Counted from the first letter of the stretch, positions 45,463 through 56,162 are shown. The stretch: 64,000 nt of DNA from Pseudomonas putida (GCF_028682635.1 NZ_JANHLK010000012.1:1-64000), one strand, 5' to 3'. Numbers and translations are program-made. The notes: generated by a model from the letters alone, not told the origin.

Positions 45463-46035
45463 TCAGCTGCCGATTCCGGTGCCGGTGCCGGTGCCGGCAC
45501 CCCAAATGCCACCCAGGCTTTGCAGCAGCGAACCGCCGACACCCTGCTGACCGAAGTATTGCAGGATCACCGGCGCAAACACGCCGATCATGCCAGTGTC
45601 CATGCCCAGGGCGCTGAAGGCGTTGTTCAGGTCGTTGGTGTCCTTGACGTTGCCCAGGGCGTTATCCAGCCCTGCGGATTTACCGGTCGCCCCCAACAAG
45701 CCGGCGAGCGCGCCCAGTTCACCGCCGCCCGACAGTGTGTCGATTCCAGGTACGCTTTTGGCCAGCTCCGAATAGTCGGTCGAACTCAATTGATTCTTCG
45801 CCAGCCCGAGCATCGCCCCGGCACCGCCGACTGCTTGTTGTGGCGTCACATTCAGTTGGCTGAGCGCACCCAGCAGGTCCGCAGTCTCCGAAGTCGGCGC
45901 GGCCTCTGTGGCCGCGTTGCCGCCCTTCATCCCCGCAATGGCATTGGCCGCATCGCCCAGGCTGAACTGTGCGAAGACCGGGCTGGCCACGAATGTCATC
46001 AGGGAAGCCAGTACTAAACCGCGTGAAATCTTCAT
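45463..46035 (-). CDS. Exported DUF2780-family protein
   Basis: 190 residues. Signal peptide MKISRGLVLASLMTFVASPV ending FA-Q. The mature chain is small-residue rich, with LGLAKNQLSSTDYSELAKSV and the Gly-rich C-terminus typical of DUF2780 (VcgC/VcgE) proteins. The Met at 46035 follows GAGGAT by 6 bases. Periplasmic protein of unknown function. The last twelve residues are a GT/GI repeat. Confidence 0.85.
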   Translation of the reverse strand: MKISRGLVLASLMTFVASPVFAQFSLGDAANAIAGMKGGNAATEAAPTSETADLLGALSQLNVTPQQAVGGAGAMLGLAKNQLSSTDYSELAKSVPGIDTLSGGGELGALAGLLGATGKSAGLDNALGNVKDTNDLNNAFSALGMDTGMIGVFAPVILQYFGQQGVGGSLLQSLGGIWGAGTGTGTGIGS

Positions 46036-46175
46036 CCAGACATCCTCTTGTGCCATGAAACGCCCGGCCAACGGGCGCAGAGCTGCCGGTTTGACCAGCT
46101 ATGAGCGGGCATGTTCCTCAGGCACGCATCCATTTTCAACCCGCTCGTCGCAATACGGGACTGAGGGTTAAGAAC

Positions 46176-46191
46176 CTATCAGATCTGCTAG
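46176..46191 (+). promoter_or_regulatory. Conserved dyad upstream of mini-Rhs gene 2
   Basis: CTATCAG-AT-CTGCTAG, identical to the gene 1 element except for one spacer base, again 69 bases before the ATG. Confidence 0.6.
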
Positions 46192-46259
46192 TGGGCAAAA
46201 GCTGCAATCGGAACGATGCTGAAAGAACTGATTTCTTAGTCATGCCCGGAGCCCAGTCG

Positions 46260-47102
46260 ATGCCTACGCAGTTACACAACGTAATCCTAGTGGCAACTGA
46301 TCTACAGCGCTCGGTGTTGAACATCGTCAACGAACATCTTCCTCATCCCATCGCCTACACATCCTATGGCCACCGTCCACGGGAAAACGGCTTGCTCACT
46401 CTGCTGGGATATAACGGCGAACTGTCGGACCCGCTAACCGGGCATTATTTGTTGGGTAATGGCTATCGGGCATTTAACCCGGTGTTGATGCGGTTCAACA
46501 GTCCAGACAGTTGGAGTCCGTTTGGGAAAGGTGGATTGAATGGGTACGCGTATTGCTCGGGGGATCCGGTGAATCGTGTAGATCCGACTGGCCATGTAAA
46601 CTTCTTTAAGGGTATTCAAAACCTGCTAGGGTTGCGCACGCCAAGCAGGGCTCGAGCCGGTCAGACTAACGTAGCTGCTTCACAGGGTTCAATAGTCACG
46701 CTGGCTTCATCAGCCGTTCCCACAACGCCTGTCCTGCCAAACTATACGCAAAGGCAAGGGTCGCTAGCTGGCTTCGAACGCCCGCCACCCTATTCCCCAA
46801 GGCGCAATGTAACTTCGTTACCTCACTCCCAAAGTGAACCCAGCTTGGGCCCACCACCGCTGTATCCCAGTGACCAGCCCTCAGAAATCAGTGCGCATCA
46901 TCGAGCTCGCGCGCAACATAAAATTAATAAAGCCTCAGCCCATCTGCAACGAATAGAGGAGAACACTCAAAACGTTAATTTAATTCCACCTGCCATCCTA
47001 GATACTATTAACACACTGACTGATGAAATTAATGCCCACCGTAGCACACTCGGAAAACTACCGCTTTATCAGGAAAACCGAAATATAAGAGACGCACAAT
47101 AA
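46260..47102 (+). CDS. Mini-Rhs orphan 2 (RHS repeat-associated core protein)
   Basis: 280 residues. Residues 1-118 match orphan 1 (VATDLQRSVLN, HPIAYTSYGHRP, DPLTGHYLLGNGYR, LMRFNSPDS, YCSGDPVNRVDPTGH). The tail (119-280) is unrelated to that of orphan 1: Pro/Ser-rich, then a helical C-terminus with NKASAHLQRIEENTQNV. GGAG lies 8 bases before the ATG, as in orphan 1; the frame stays open further upstream but 46260 gives the matching start. Followed by a terminator, not by an immunity gene. Function unknown. Confidence 0.85.
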   Translation: MPTQLHNVILVATDLQRSVLNIVNEHLPHPIAYTSYGHRPRENGLLTLLGYNGELSDPLTGHYLLGNGYRAFNPVLMRFNSPDSWSPFGKGGLNGYAYCSGDPVNRVDPTGHVNFFKGIQNLLGLRTPSRARAGQTNVAASQGSIVTLASSAVPTTPVLPNYTQRQGSLAGFERPPPYSPRRNVTSLPHSQSEPSLGPPPLYPSDQPSEISAHHRARAQHKINKASAHLQRIEENTQNVNLIPPAILDTINTLTDEINAHRSTLGKLPLYQENRNIRDAQ

Positions 47103-47120
47103 ATTGATTACAAACTAAAC

Positions 47121-47146
47121 AGGGCGACATTAAGTCGCCCCTTTTT
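47121..47146 (+). terminator. Rho-independent terminator of mini-Rhs gene 2
   Basis: GGGCGAC/GTCGCCC (47122-47128 with 47134-47140) is followed by CTTTTT. It also separates the gene from convergent fdhA. Confidence 0.85.
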
Positions 47147-47157
47147 ATCTGAAAAAC

Positions 47158-48357
47158 TTACGCCGCACTAAACAACTTATGCGGATCAATCACAAACTTC
47201 TTCGGCACGCCCGCATCGAACTCGCCGTAACCTTCCGGCGCCTGATCCAGGCTGATGACCTGCACGCCGACCACTTCAGCGATGTTGATGCGGTCCCACA
47301 TGATTGCCTGCATCAGCTGGCGGTTGTACTTCATGACCGGGGTCTGGCCGGTGTGGAAGCTGTGGGACTTGGCCCAGCCGAGACCGAAGCGGATGCTCAG
47401 GCTGCCCATTTTTGCGGCGGCATCCACAGCACCTGGATCTTCGGTGACGTAGAGGCCAGGGATGCCGATCTTGCCGGCCACGCGTACCACGCCCATCAGG
47501 GAGTTGAGCACGGTGGCCGGGGCTTCGTGTTTGACGCCGTCATGGCCGTGACCGCGGGCTTCGAAGCCTACGGCGTCGATGGCGCAGTCCACTTCCGGTT
47601 CGCCCAGCAGCGCAGCGATCTGTTCGTGCAGCGGGGTGTCGGAAGACAGGTCGGCGATTTCGAAACCCTGGGCCTTGGCGTGGGCCAGGCGGATGGTATT
47701 GACGTCACCGACGATGACCACCGCCGCGCCCAGCAGGCGAGCGGAAGCGGCGGCGGCTAGACCCACTGGGCCGGCACCGGCGATGTAGACGGTGCTGCCT
47801 GGGCCAACGCCGGCGGTCACGGCACCGTGATAGCCGGTCGGCAGGATGTCGGAGAGGCAGGTCAGGTCACGGATTTTCTCCATGGCCCGGTCGCGATCCG
47901 GCAGTTTCAGCAGGTTGAAGTCGGCGTACGGCACCATGGCGTATTCGGCCTGGCCACCGGTCCAGTCGCCCATGTCGACGTAACCGTAGGCACCGCCCGG
48001 ACGGGCCGGGTTGACGCTCAGGCACACGCCGGTGTGCATTTCCTTGCAGGAACGGCAGCGCCCGCAAGCCACGTTGAACGGTACGGACACCAGGTCGCCG
48101 ATCTGCAGGTTCTCGACGTCGCTGCCCTTCTCGATCACTTCACCGGTGATCTCGTGCCCCAGCACCAGGCCGGTTTGTGCAGTGGTACGGCCGCGCACCA
48201 TGTGCTGGTCGGAACCACAGATGTTTGTGGAAACCACACGCAGGATGACGGCGTGGTTGATCTTCCTGCCGCGCGGGTCCTGCATTTTCGGATAGTCGAT
48301 TTTCTGTACTTCGACCTTGCCAGCGCCGAGATACACCACACCACGATTGCCAGACAT
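47158..48357 (-). CDS. fdhA: Glutathione-independent formaldehyde dehydrogenase
   Basis: 399 residues of the zinc alcohol dehydrogenase family. Catalytic zinc: CGSDQHM and GHEITGEV; structural zinc: CGRCRSCKEMHTGVC; NAD site: VYIAGAGPVGLAAA. It oxidises formaldehyde released during sarcosine (and dimethylglycine) demethylation. It is last in the minus-strand glyA-sox-purU-fdhA run, matching PA5421 in remembered PAO1 order. Confidence 0.95.
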   Translation of the reverse strand: MSGNRGVVYLGAGKVEVQKIDYPKMQDPRGRKINHAVILRVVSTNICGSDQHMVRGRTTAQTGLVLGHEITGEVIEKGSDVENLQIGDLVSVPFNVACGRCRSCKEMHTGVCLSVNPARPGGAYGYVDMGDWTGGQAEYAMVPYADFNLLKLPDRDRAMEKIRDLTCLSDILPTGYHGAVTAGVGPGSTVYIAGAGPVGLAAAASARLLGAAVVIVGDVNTIRLAHAKAQGFEIADLSSDTPLHEQIAALLGEPEVDCAIDAVGFEARGHGHDGVKHEAPATVLNSLMGVVRVAGKIGIPGLYVTEDPGAVDAAAKMGSLSIRFGLGWAKSHSFHTGQTPVMKYNRQLMQAIMWDRINIAEVVGVQVISLDQAPEGYGEFDAGVPKKFVIDPHKLFSAA

Positions 48358-48465
48358 GCTTTCACCTCGCTGTTGTTTTTATGTAGCGGTCGCGTCGCCT
48401 GGGATCGGCGGCGCGTTGATTGCTCGGGTTATTGCCTGTGTGTCTTGCGTTGTTTGTTGCGGCCC

Positions 48466-48489
48466 CTTCGCTGGCAAGCCAGCTCCTAC
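48466..48489 (-). repeat. Single REP between purU and fdhA
   Basis: Complement of GTAGGAGCTGGCTTGCCAGC then GAAG, unpaired, in the 145-base purU-fdhA gap. Confidence 0.75.
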
Positions 48490-48502
48490 AGGGGGAGGCG
48501 AT

Positions 48503-49360
48503 CTAGAGAACGACTGTTCTGTTCGCGTTCAAAAACACTCTTCTCTCAATGTGATACCCGACGGCCCGGGCCAGGGTCAGCCCTTCGATGTCCCGCCCCT
48601 TGGCGATCAGGTCTTCCGGGTAATGGCTGTGATCCACCACCTCCACGCCTTGGGCAATGATCGGCCCTTCGTCGAGGTCGTTGTTGATGTAGTGCGCCGT
48701 GGCGCCGACCAGTTTCACACCCTTGTTGTAGGCCTGGTGATAGGGCTTGGCACCCTTGAACCCGGGCAGCAGGGAGTGGTGGATATTGATCGCCTTGCCA
48801 TCGAGCTTGCGGCACAGCTCCGGCGACAACACCTGCATGTAGCGGGCAAGGATCACCAGTTCGGCACCGCACTCTTCGATCACCTGCAACACCTGACGCT
48901 CCTGAGACGGCTTGTCGTTCGGGTCCAGGGGGAAATGGTAGTACGGAATCTGGTGCCAGTCGGCCAGCGGCTTGAGATCGGGATGGTTGGAGACCACGGC
49001 GGCCACGTCCATCGACAGCTGGCCGATGCGTTGGCGGTAGAGCAAGTCGTTGAGACAGTGATCGGCCTTGGAGACCATGATCACCACTTTCGGCCGGTAA
49101 TGCGGCGGGGTCAGTTCGAAGATCATGCCGAAGGATTCACCACGTTCGGCCAAGCCTGCGCGGAAGGACTGCTCGTCGAAGCCATCGGGCTGACGGAATT
49201 CCACGCGAATGAAGAAGCGGCCCGAGAGCCGGTCGTCGAAGGAATGGTGCTCGGTGACGTAGCAGCCCTGCTCGAACAGAAAGCGCGTCACCGCGTCCAC
49301 GGTGCCGAGCACGCTGGGGCAGTCGGCGGTCAGAATCCATGTGTCTGGGGCGCGGCTCAT
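48503..49360 (-). CDS. purU: Formyltetrahydrofolate deformylase
   Basis: 285 residues. N-terminal ACT domain (about 8-85; ILTADCPSVLGTVDAVTRFL) and a formyltransferase-like catalytic domain with INIHHSLLPGFKGAKPY and the GATAHYINNDLDEGPI motif. It releases formate and regenerates tetrahydrofolate, balancing one-carbon units coming from sarcosine. The Met at 49360 is chosen because the frame upstream of it crosses a REPIN. Confidence 0.95.
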   Translation of the reverse strand: MSRAPDTWILTADCPSVLGTVDAVTRFLFEQGCYVTEHHSFDDRLSGRFFIRVEFRQPDGFDEQSFRAGLAERGESFGMIFELTPPHYRPKVVIMVSKADHCLNDLLYRQRIGQLSMDVAAVVSNHPDLKPLADWHQIPYYHFPLDPNDKPSQERQVLQVIEECGAELVILARYMQVLSPELCRKLDGKAINIHHSLLPGFKGAKPYHQAYNKGVKLVGATAHYINNDLDEGPIIAQGVEVVDHSHYPEDLIAKGRDIEGLTLARAVGYHIERRVFLNANRTVVL

Positions 49361-49396
49361 AGTGCGGTGACTCCTGAGAAATCGGTAAACCTGCCT

Positions 49397-49494
49397 GTAG
49401 GAGCGAGCTTGCTCGCGATGGACGTCAACGATAACGCGTGCATCCTGATGCAATGCGTCGCCCTCTGGTCCTTCGCGAGCAAGCTCGCTCCTAC
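49397..49494. repeat. REPIN between soxG and purU
   Basis: GTAGGAGCGAGCTTGCTCGC and its complement, GTA ends outward. Confidence 0.85.
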
Positions 49495-49507
49495 AGGTGA
49501 TCGATGG

Positions 49508-50140
49508 TCAAGCCTGAACGCTAAGGCCATATTCGGCAGAAGCATCCTGCAACCACAACCACCAGTAATCCGAGAAGCTGCGGCGAATCAGCAGTTCCCA
49601 GGTGTCTTCGGCGGTGTGACGGATCACCAGTTGCGACTTGGCGAACACCGTGCCGACCGCCTTGCCCACCGGAAAGTTGTTGGGGTGCACGTCGTAGCTG
49701 GTGGACTTCATCAGCACCTGGCGCACGTTCGGGCCGCTCAGTTCGAGGATCTGCTGCCCACCGCTGACGTTGACGATCTGGATATGCAGGTCGCCCAGCG
49801 CTTCACGCAGCCTTTGCTCGGCGGCGAATTCTTCGCCGGTCGGCACGATCAGCAGCCATTCATCCGGCCCCATCCATTGCAGGCTGGTTTCACCTTTGAC
49901 GGTGACGGTCAGCGCACCTGGCAGTTCGATCCCGAGCGCCTTCTGCACACCGGCGGCGAACGCGGCATCGTGGCCGTCGCCACGGATGGTCAGGTGGCCG
50001 AGGAGTTTTTTCTCGCGCACGGTCACGCCGGCGCTCTTGCGACCCTTGCCCACCAGGCTGGCGAGGTCGGCATGATGCAGCGACGACTCGGCCTTGGCCC
50101 CGGTGGTTGGGCGTTGTTGGTAAACATTGGCTGCGGTCAT
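49508..50140 (-). CDS. soxG: Sarcosine oxidase gamma subunit
   Basis: 210 residues of the SoxG family: LTVTVKGETSLQWMGPDEWL and FAKSQLVIRHTAEDTWELLI are characteristic, related to the C-terminal folate domain of glycine-cleavage T proteins. Part of the heterotetrameric sarcosine oxidase. The Met at 50140 begins MTAANVYQQRPTTG. It is separated from soxA by a gap holding a perfect REP hairpin. Confidence 0.93.
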   Translation of the reverse strand: MTAANVYQQRPTTGAKAESSLHHADLASLVGKGRKSAGVTVREKKLLGHLTIRGDGHDAAFAAGVQKALGIELPGALTVTVKGETSLQWMGPDEWLLIVPTGEEFAAEQRLREALGDLHIQIVNVSGGQQILELSGPNVRQVLMKSTSYDVHPNNFPVGKAVGTVFAKSQLVIRHTAEDTWELLIRRSFSDYWWLWLQDASAEYGLSVQA

Positions 50141-50191
50141 AAAGCACCTTTCCTGAATTCTGTTGGTTCTTGTGGTGGCTGCACTGCCGTC

Positions 50192-50247
50192 ATCGCCAGC
50201 AGGGCTAGCTCCCACATTCAACTGTGGGAGCTAGCCCTGCTGGCGAT
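50192..50247. repeat. Perfect 24-bp REP hairpin between soxA and soxG
   Basis: Two REPs face each other with GTG ends inward: 50192-50215 and 50224-50247 are exact complements over all 24 bases, around an 8-base loop. It would form a very stable stem-loop in the sox transcript. Confidence 0.9.
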
Positions 50248-50276
50248 TGGCAGCCCGCCCACAGATCTCGAGGTCG

Positions 50277-53200
50277 TTAAACGTTCTGGCGTTCGCCCTT
50301 CGGATCGAAGAACACCGAAGAAACGATTTCCGCCTCGATCACGCTGCCGTCCGCCAGTGGCGCGAACACACGCTCACCCATGCGGTTCAGGCCGCCCTTG
50401 ACCACGCCCATGGCAAACGAATAGCCCAGGGAGTTGTGCGCGTAGCTGGAGGTCACGTGGCCGACCATGGTCATCGGGATCGCCTGCTTGGTGTTGAACA
50501 CCAATTGCGCGCCTTCCGGCAGCCATTTGTTCGGATCGATCGGCTTCAGGCCCACCAGCTGCTTGCGCTGGTCACGCACGCAGTCTTCGCGATTCATCCC
50601 ACGCTGGCCGATCCACGAGAACGGTTTGGTGCGACCGACGCACCAGCCCATGTTCAAGTCGTCCGGGGTCATCGAGCCGTCAGTGTCCTGGCCGACGATG
50701 ATGAAGCCCTTCTCGGCGCGCAGTACGTGCATGGTTTCGGTGCCGTACGGCGTCAGGTTGTACTTCTTGCCGGCGTCGACGATTTTTTCCAGCACGCCCA
50801 TGGCGTAGTCGGCTTGCACGTTGACTTCGTACGACAGCTCACCGGTAAACGAAATCCGGAACACCCGCGCCGGCACACCGCCCACCAGGCCCTCTTTCCA
50901 GGTCATGAACGGGAAGGCTTCGTTGCTCAGGTCGATGTCGGTGACTTCAGCGAGCAGCTTGCGGCTGTTCGGCCCGGACAGGGTCATGGTCGCCCAGTGA
51001 TCGGTCACGGAAGTGAAGTACACCTTCAGGTCCGGCCATTCGGTCTGGTGGTAGATTTCCAGCCATTGCAGCACGCGTGCAGCGCCGCCGGTGGTGGTGG
51101 TCATCACGAAGTGGTTGTCGGCGAGGCACGCGGTCACGCCGTCGTCGAACACCATGCCGTCTTCTTTGCACATCAGGCCGTAACGCGCCTTGCCCACGTC
51201 AAGCTTGGTCCAGGCGTTGGTGTAGATGCGGTTGAGGAACTCGCGTGAATCCGGGCCCTGGATGTCGATCTTGCCCAGGGTCGAGGCGTCCAGCAGGCCG
51301 ACGCTGTCGCGCACGGCTTTGCATTCGCGCTTCACGGCAGCATGCATGTCTTCACCGGATTTCGGGAAGTACCAGGGACGTTTCCACTGACCGACGTCTT
51401 CGAACTCGGCGCCGTTTTTCAGGTGCCAGTGATGCAGTGCGGTGAAACGCACCGGCTCGAAAATGTGCCCACAGTGACGACCGGCCACCGCACCGAAAGT
51501 CACCGGCGTGTAGTTCGGACGGAACATGGTGGTGCCCATCTGCGGGATGGTCACGTTCAGCGAACGGGCGGCGATGGCCAGGCCGTTGACGTTGCCGAGC
51601 TTGCCCTGGTCGGTGCCAAAGCCCAGCGCGGTGTAGCGCTTGACGTGCTCGACCGACTCAAAGCCTTCGCGAGTCGCCAATTCGATACCGGCCGCGGTGA
51701 CGTCGTTTTGCAGATCGACGAATTGCTTCGGCGCACGAGCAGTGACTTTCTCGTAAGGCACTTGAAACAATGCCAGCGTCGGTTCTTCCTGGCGGACCAG
51801 GGCTTTTGGCAACTTGGCTTCGACCGGACCGAAGCCGGCTTCGCTGGCGGCGCGCACGCCCCCTTCAAAACCGTCGGCCAGGGAATCGCCGAGGCCGTAG
51901 ACACCGTTGATGCCACCGACGCATACGCGTTTCTGCGGCGCCTCACCCGGTACAAAACCGAGGATGTCTTCGCGCCAGATCGGCTTGCCACCCAGGTGCG
52001 AAGCCAGGTGGACCACCGGGCTGTAGCCGCCGGAACTGGCGACCAGGTCGCATTCGAGCCATTCGCCCGGGCTGGTGACCTTGTGTCCTTTGACATCGAT
52101 CGCCGCCACGCGCGCAGCGGTCACGCGCTTGCTGCCACGGGCTTCGATCACAGCGCTACCGGTGAGGATGCGGATGCCTTTGGCGCGCGCCTCTTCCACC
52201 AGCGCACCACGCGGGTTGCTGCGGGCGTCGGCGACGGCCACCACTTGCAGACCGGCATCGAGCCAATCCAGCGCAACGCGGTAGGCATGATCGTTGTTGG
52301 TCGACAGCACCAGCTTCTTGCCCGGTGCCACGCCGTAGCGGCGAACGTAAGTCGAGACAGCGCCAGCGAGCATGTTGCCCGGCACGTCGTTGTTGCCGTA
52401 GACCAGTGGACGCTCGTGAGTGCCGGTCGCCAGCACCACACGCTTGGCACGAACCCGGTGGATGCGCTGACGCACCTGGCCAATCGGTGCGCGGTCGCCG
52501 AGGTGATCGGTGAGGCGCTCGTGGATGGTCAGGAAGTTATGGTCGTGGTAACCGTTGACCGTGGCGCGCGGCAACAGCAGCACGTCCGGGGTGTCCTTCA
52601 ATTCGGCGATGACGCTGGCGACCCACTCGGTCGCAGGCTTGCCGTCGAGGCTTTCGCGGGAGTCGAGCAGGCTGCCGCCGAACTCTTCCTGCTCGTCAGC
52701 CAGGATCACACGGGCACCGCTGCGTGCAGCCGCCAGTGCAGCGGCCAGGCCTGCAGGGCCGGCGCCGACGATCAGCACGTCGCAGTGCTGGTTCATGTAG
52801 TCGTAGGTGTCCGGATCGTTCTCGGTCGGCGAGCGGCCAAGACCGGCGGCCTTGCGGATGTACTTCTCGTAGGTCATCCAGAACGATTGCGGGTACATGA
52901 AGGTTTTGTAGTAGAAGCCCGGTGGCATCAGCTTGCCGCCGACCTTGCCGAGAATCCCCATCATGTCGTTGTTGACGTTCGGCCAGCCGTTGGTGCTGGT
53001 GGCGACCAGGCCCTGGTACAGCGCTTGTTGCGTGGCGCGTACGTTGGGGATTTGCGTGGCTTCGGTGGCGCCGATCTGCAGCACCGCGTTCGGCTCTTCG
53101 GCACCGGCGGCATAGATGCCGCGCGGGCGGGAATACTTGAAGCTGCGACCGATGATGTCGACGCCGTTGGCCAGCAATGCAGCGGCCAGCGAATCGCCCT

Positions 53201-53294
53201 CGAAGCCTTTGTAGCTCTGGCCGTTGAAGGTGAAGGTCAGGACTTTGTTGCGGTCGATCCGTCCGCCGTTGGACAGGCGATTGGTCTGGCTCAT
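50277..53294 (-). CDS. soxA: Sarcosine oxidase alpha subunit
   Basis: 1005 residues. N-terminal ferredoxin-like domain (about 12-100; TFNGQSYKGFEGDSLAAAL), NAD-binding/flavin region with LIVGAGPAGLAAALAAARSG (about 175-195), and a C-terminal aminomethyltransferase (GcvT-like) folate-binding region from about residue 615. It binds NAD and tetrahydrofolate and passes the sarcosine methyl group to THF as 5,10-methylene-THF. It overlaps soxD by 4 bases. Confidence 0.96.
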   Translation of the reverse strand: MSQTNRLSNGGRIDRNKVLTFTFNGQSYKGFEGDSLAAALLANGVDIIGRSFKYSRPRGIYAAGAEEPNAVLQIGATEATQIPNVRATQQALYQGLVATSTNGWPNVNNDMMGILGKVGGKLMPPGFYYKTFMYPQSFWMTYEKYIRKAAGLGRSPTENDPDTYDYMNQHCDVLIVGAGPAGLAAALAAARSGARVILADEQEEFGGSLLDSRESLDGKPATEWVASVIAELKDTPDVLLLPRATVNGYHDHNFLTIHERLTDHLGDRAPIGQVRQRIHRVRAKRVVLATGTHERPLVYGNNDVPGNMLAGAVSTYVRRYGVAPGKKLVLSTNNDHAYRVALDWLDAGLQVVAVADARSNPRGALVEEARAKGIRILTGSAVIEARGSKRVTAARVAAIDVKGHKVTSPGEWLECDLVASSGGYSPVVHLASHLGGKPIWREDILGFVPGEAPQKRVCVGGINGVYGLGDSLADGFEGGVRAASEAGFGPVEAKLPKALVRQEEPTLALFQVPYEKVTARAPKQFVDLQNDVTAAGIELATREGFESVEHVKRYTALGFGTDQGKLGNVNGLAIAARSLNVTIPQMGTTMFRPNYTPVTFGAVAGRHCGHIFEPVRFTALHHWHLKNGAEFEDVGQWKRPWYFPKSGEDMHAAVKRECKAVRDSVGLLDASTLGKIDIQGPDSREFLNRIYTNAWTKLDVGKARYGLMCKEDGMVFDDGVTACLADNHFVMTTTTGGAARVLQWLEIYHQTEWPDLKVYFTSVTDHWATMTLSGPNSRKLLAEVTDIDLSNEAFPFMTWKEGLVGGVPARVFRISFTGELSYEVNVQADYAMGVLEKIVDAGKKYNLTPYGTETMHVLRAEKGFIIVGQDTDGSMTPDDLNMGWCVGRTKPFSWIGQRGMNREDCVRDQRKQLVGLKPIDPNKWLPEGAQLVFNTKQAIPMTMVGHVTSSYAHNSLGYSFAMGVVKGGLNRMGERVFAPLADGSVIEAEIVSSVFFDPKGERQNV

Positions 53295-53620
53295 ACCTTC
53301 TCTCCCAGAGCCGTGGTGGCCGCTTTCGGGCTATCGGTCTTGTCGGTGAATTGTGGCTTGGCACCGATCTTGTAGGTTTCGAGAATCTCGTAGGTCACGG
53401 TGTCACGGGTGGCGTTGAAGTACTGACGGCAACCGGCGACGTGGTCCCACAGCTCGTGATGCAGACCACGAGGGTTGTCGCGGAAGAACATGTAGTCGCC
53501 CCACTCCTCGTCGGTGCAGCTGTTCGGGTCCAGTGGGCGCGGGATGTGCGCCTGGCCGGATGCGTGGAATTCCTCTTCGGAGCGCAACTCGCCGCAGTGA
53601 GGACAGAAGATATGCAACAT
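53291..53620 (-). CDS. soxD: Sarcosine oxidase delta subunit
   Basis: 109 residues starting MLHIFCPHCGELRSEEEFHA. CPHC near the N-terminus and the later HVAGCRQYFNATRDT supply the zinc ligands expected of SoxD. It ties the alpha and beta subunits together. It ends within the soxA start (ATGA overlap) and lies 14 bases after soxB. Confidence 0.95.
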   Translation of the reverse strand: MLHIFCPHCGELRSEEEFHASGQAHIPRPLDPNSCTDEEWGDYMFFRDNPRGLHHELWDHVAGCRQYFNATRDTVTYEILETYKIGAKPQFTDKTDSPKAATTALGEKV

Positions 53621-53634
53621 GGGGATTTCTCCTG

Positions 53635-54885
53635 TTAGTGGGCAACCGCAGCAGCGCCGTGTTCGTCGATCAACGCACCGTTGTGGAAACGGTCGATGGA
53701 GAAAGGTGCGGCCAGTGGGTGCATTTCACCCTTGGCCAGGCTGGCGGCAAATACGTTGCCCGAGCCAGGTGTCGCCTTGAAGCCGCCGGTGCCCCAACCG
53801 CAGTTGAAGAACATGTTCGGTACCGGGGTTTTCGAAATGATCGGGCAGGCATCCGGGGTGGTGTCGACGATGCCGCCCCACTGACGGTTCATGCGCACGC
53901 GGGACAACACCGGGAACATCTCGACGATGGCCTGCACGGTGTGCTCGATCACCGGGTACGAACCACGCTGGCCGTAGCCGTTGTAGCCGTCGATACCGGC
54001 GCCGATCACCAGGTCGCCCTTGTCGGACTGGCTGATGTAACCGTGCACGGCGTTGGACATGATCACGCTGTCGATGATCGGCTTGATCGGCTCGGACACC
54101 AGCGCTTGCAGCGGGTGGGATTCGATCGGCAGGCGGAAACCGGCGAGCTTGGCCATGTGTCCGGAGTTACCGGCAGTCACTACACCGACGCGCTTGGCGC
54201 CGATGAAGCCCTTGTTGGTTTCCACGCCGATGCACACGCCGTTTTCCTTGCGGAAGCCGATCACTTCGGTCTGCTGGATCAGGTCCACGCCCAGGGCGTC
54301 GGCGGCACGAGCAAAGCCCCAGGCCACGGCATCGTGGCGGGCCACGCCGCCGCGACGCTGGACGGTGGCGCCCATCACCGGGTAACGGGTGTTCTTCGAG
54401 CAGTCGAGGTACGGGATCTCATCGGCCACTTGCTTGGCATCGAGCAGTTCGCCGTCGACGCCGTTGAGGCGGTTGGCGCTGACCCGACGCTCGGAATCAC
54501 GGATGTCTTGCAGGGTGTGGCACAGGTTGTAGACGCCACGCTGGGAGAACATCACGTTGTAGTTCAGGTCCTGGGACAGGCCTTCCCACAGCTTCATCGC
54601 GTGTTCGTACAGGTGCGCCGACTCGTCCCACAGGTAGTTGGAGCGCACGATGGTGGTGTTGCGCGCGGTGTTACCGCCGCCCAGCCAGCCTTTCTCGACC
54701 ACGGCCACGTTGGTGATGCCGTGTTCCTTGGCCAGGTAGTAGGCGGTCGCCAGGCCATGCCCGCCACCGCCGACGATGACCACGTCGTAGACCTTTTTCG
54801 GGGTCGGCGTGCGCCACATGCGCTGCCAGTTTTCGTGGTGGCTGAGGGAGTGTTTGAAGAGGCCGAAGCCTGAGTAGCGTTGCAT
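53635..54885 (-). CDS. soxB: Sarcosine oxidase beta subunit
   Basis: 416 residues, FAD-dependent oxidoreductase of the DAO fold ([20 protein letters not shown]). [11 protein letters not shown] probably carries the His that holds FMN covalently. It oxidises sarcosine. The Met at 54885 is preferred to 54891 because GGAG then sits 9 rather than 3 bases away. It follows glyA by 23 bases. Confidence 0.95.
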   Translation of the reverse strand: MQRYSGFGLFKHSLSHHENWQRMWRTPTPKKVYDVVIVGGGGHGLATAYYLAKEHGITNVAVVEKGWLGGGNTARNTTIVRSNYLWDESAHLYEHAMKLWEGLSQDLNYNVMFSQRGVYNLCHTLQDIRDSERRVSANRLNGVDGELLDAKQVADEIPYLDCSKNTRYPVMGATVQRRGGVARHDAVAWGFARAADALGVDLIQQTEVIGFRKENGVCIGVETNKGFIGAKRVGVVTAGNSGHMAKLAGFRLPIESHPLQALVSEPIKPIIDSVIMSNAVHGYISQSDKGDLVIGAGIDGYNGYGQRGSYPVIEHTVQAIVEMFPVLSRVRMNRQWGGIVDTTPDACPIISKTPVPNMFFNCGWGTGGFKATPGSGNVFAASLAKGEMHPLAAPFSIDRFHNGALIDEHGAAAVAH

Positions 54886-54908
54886 AGTCATTTACTCCAA
54901 AACCGCGC

Positions 54909-56162
<1,254 letters not shown>

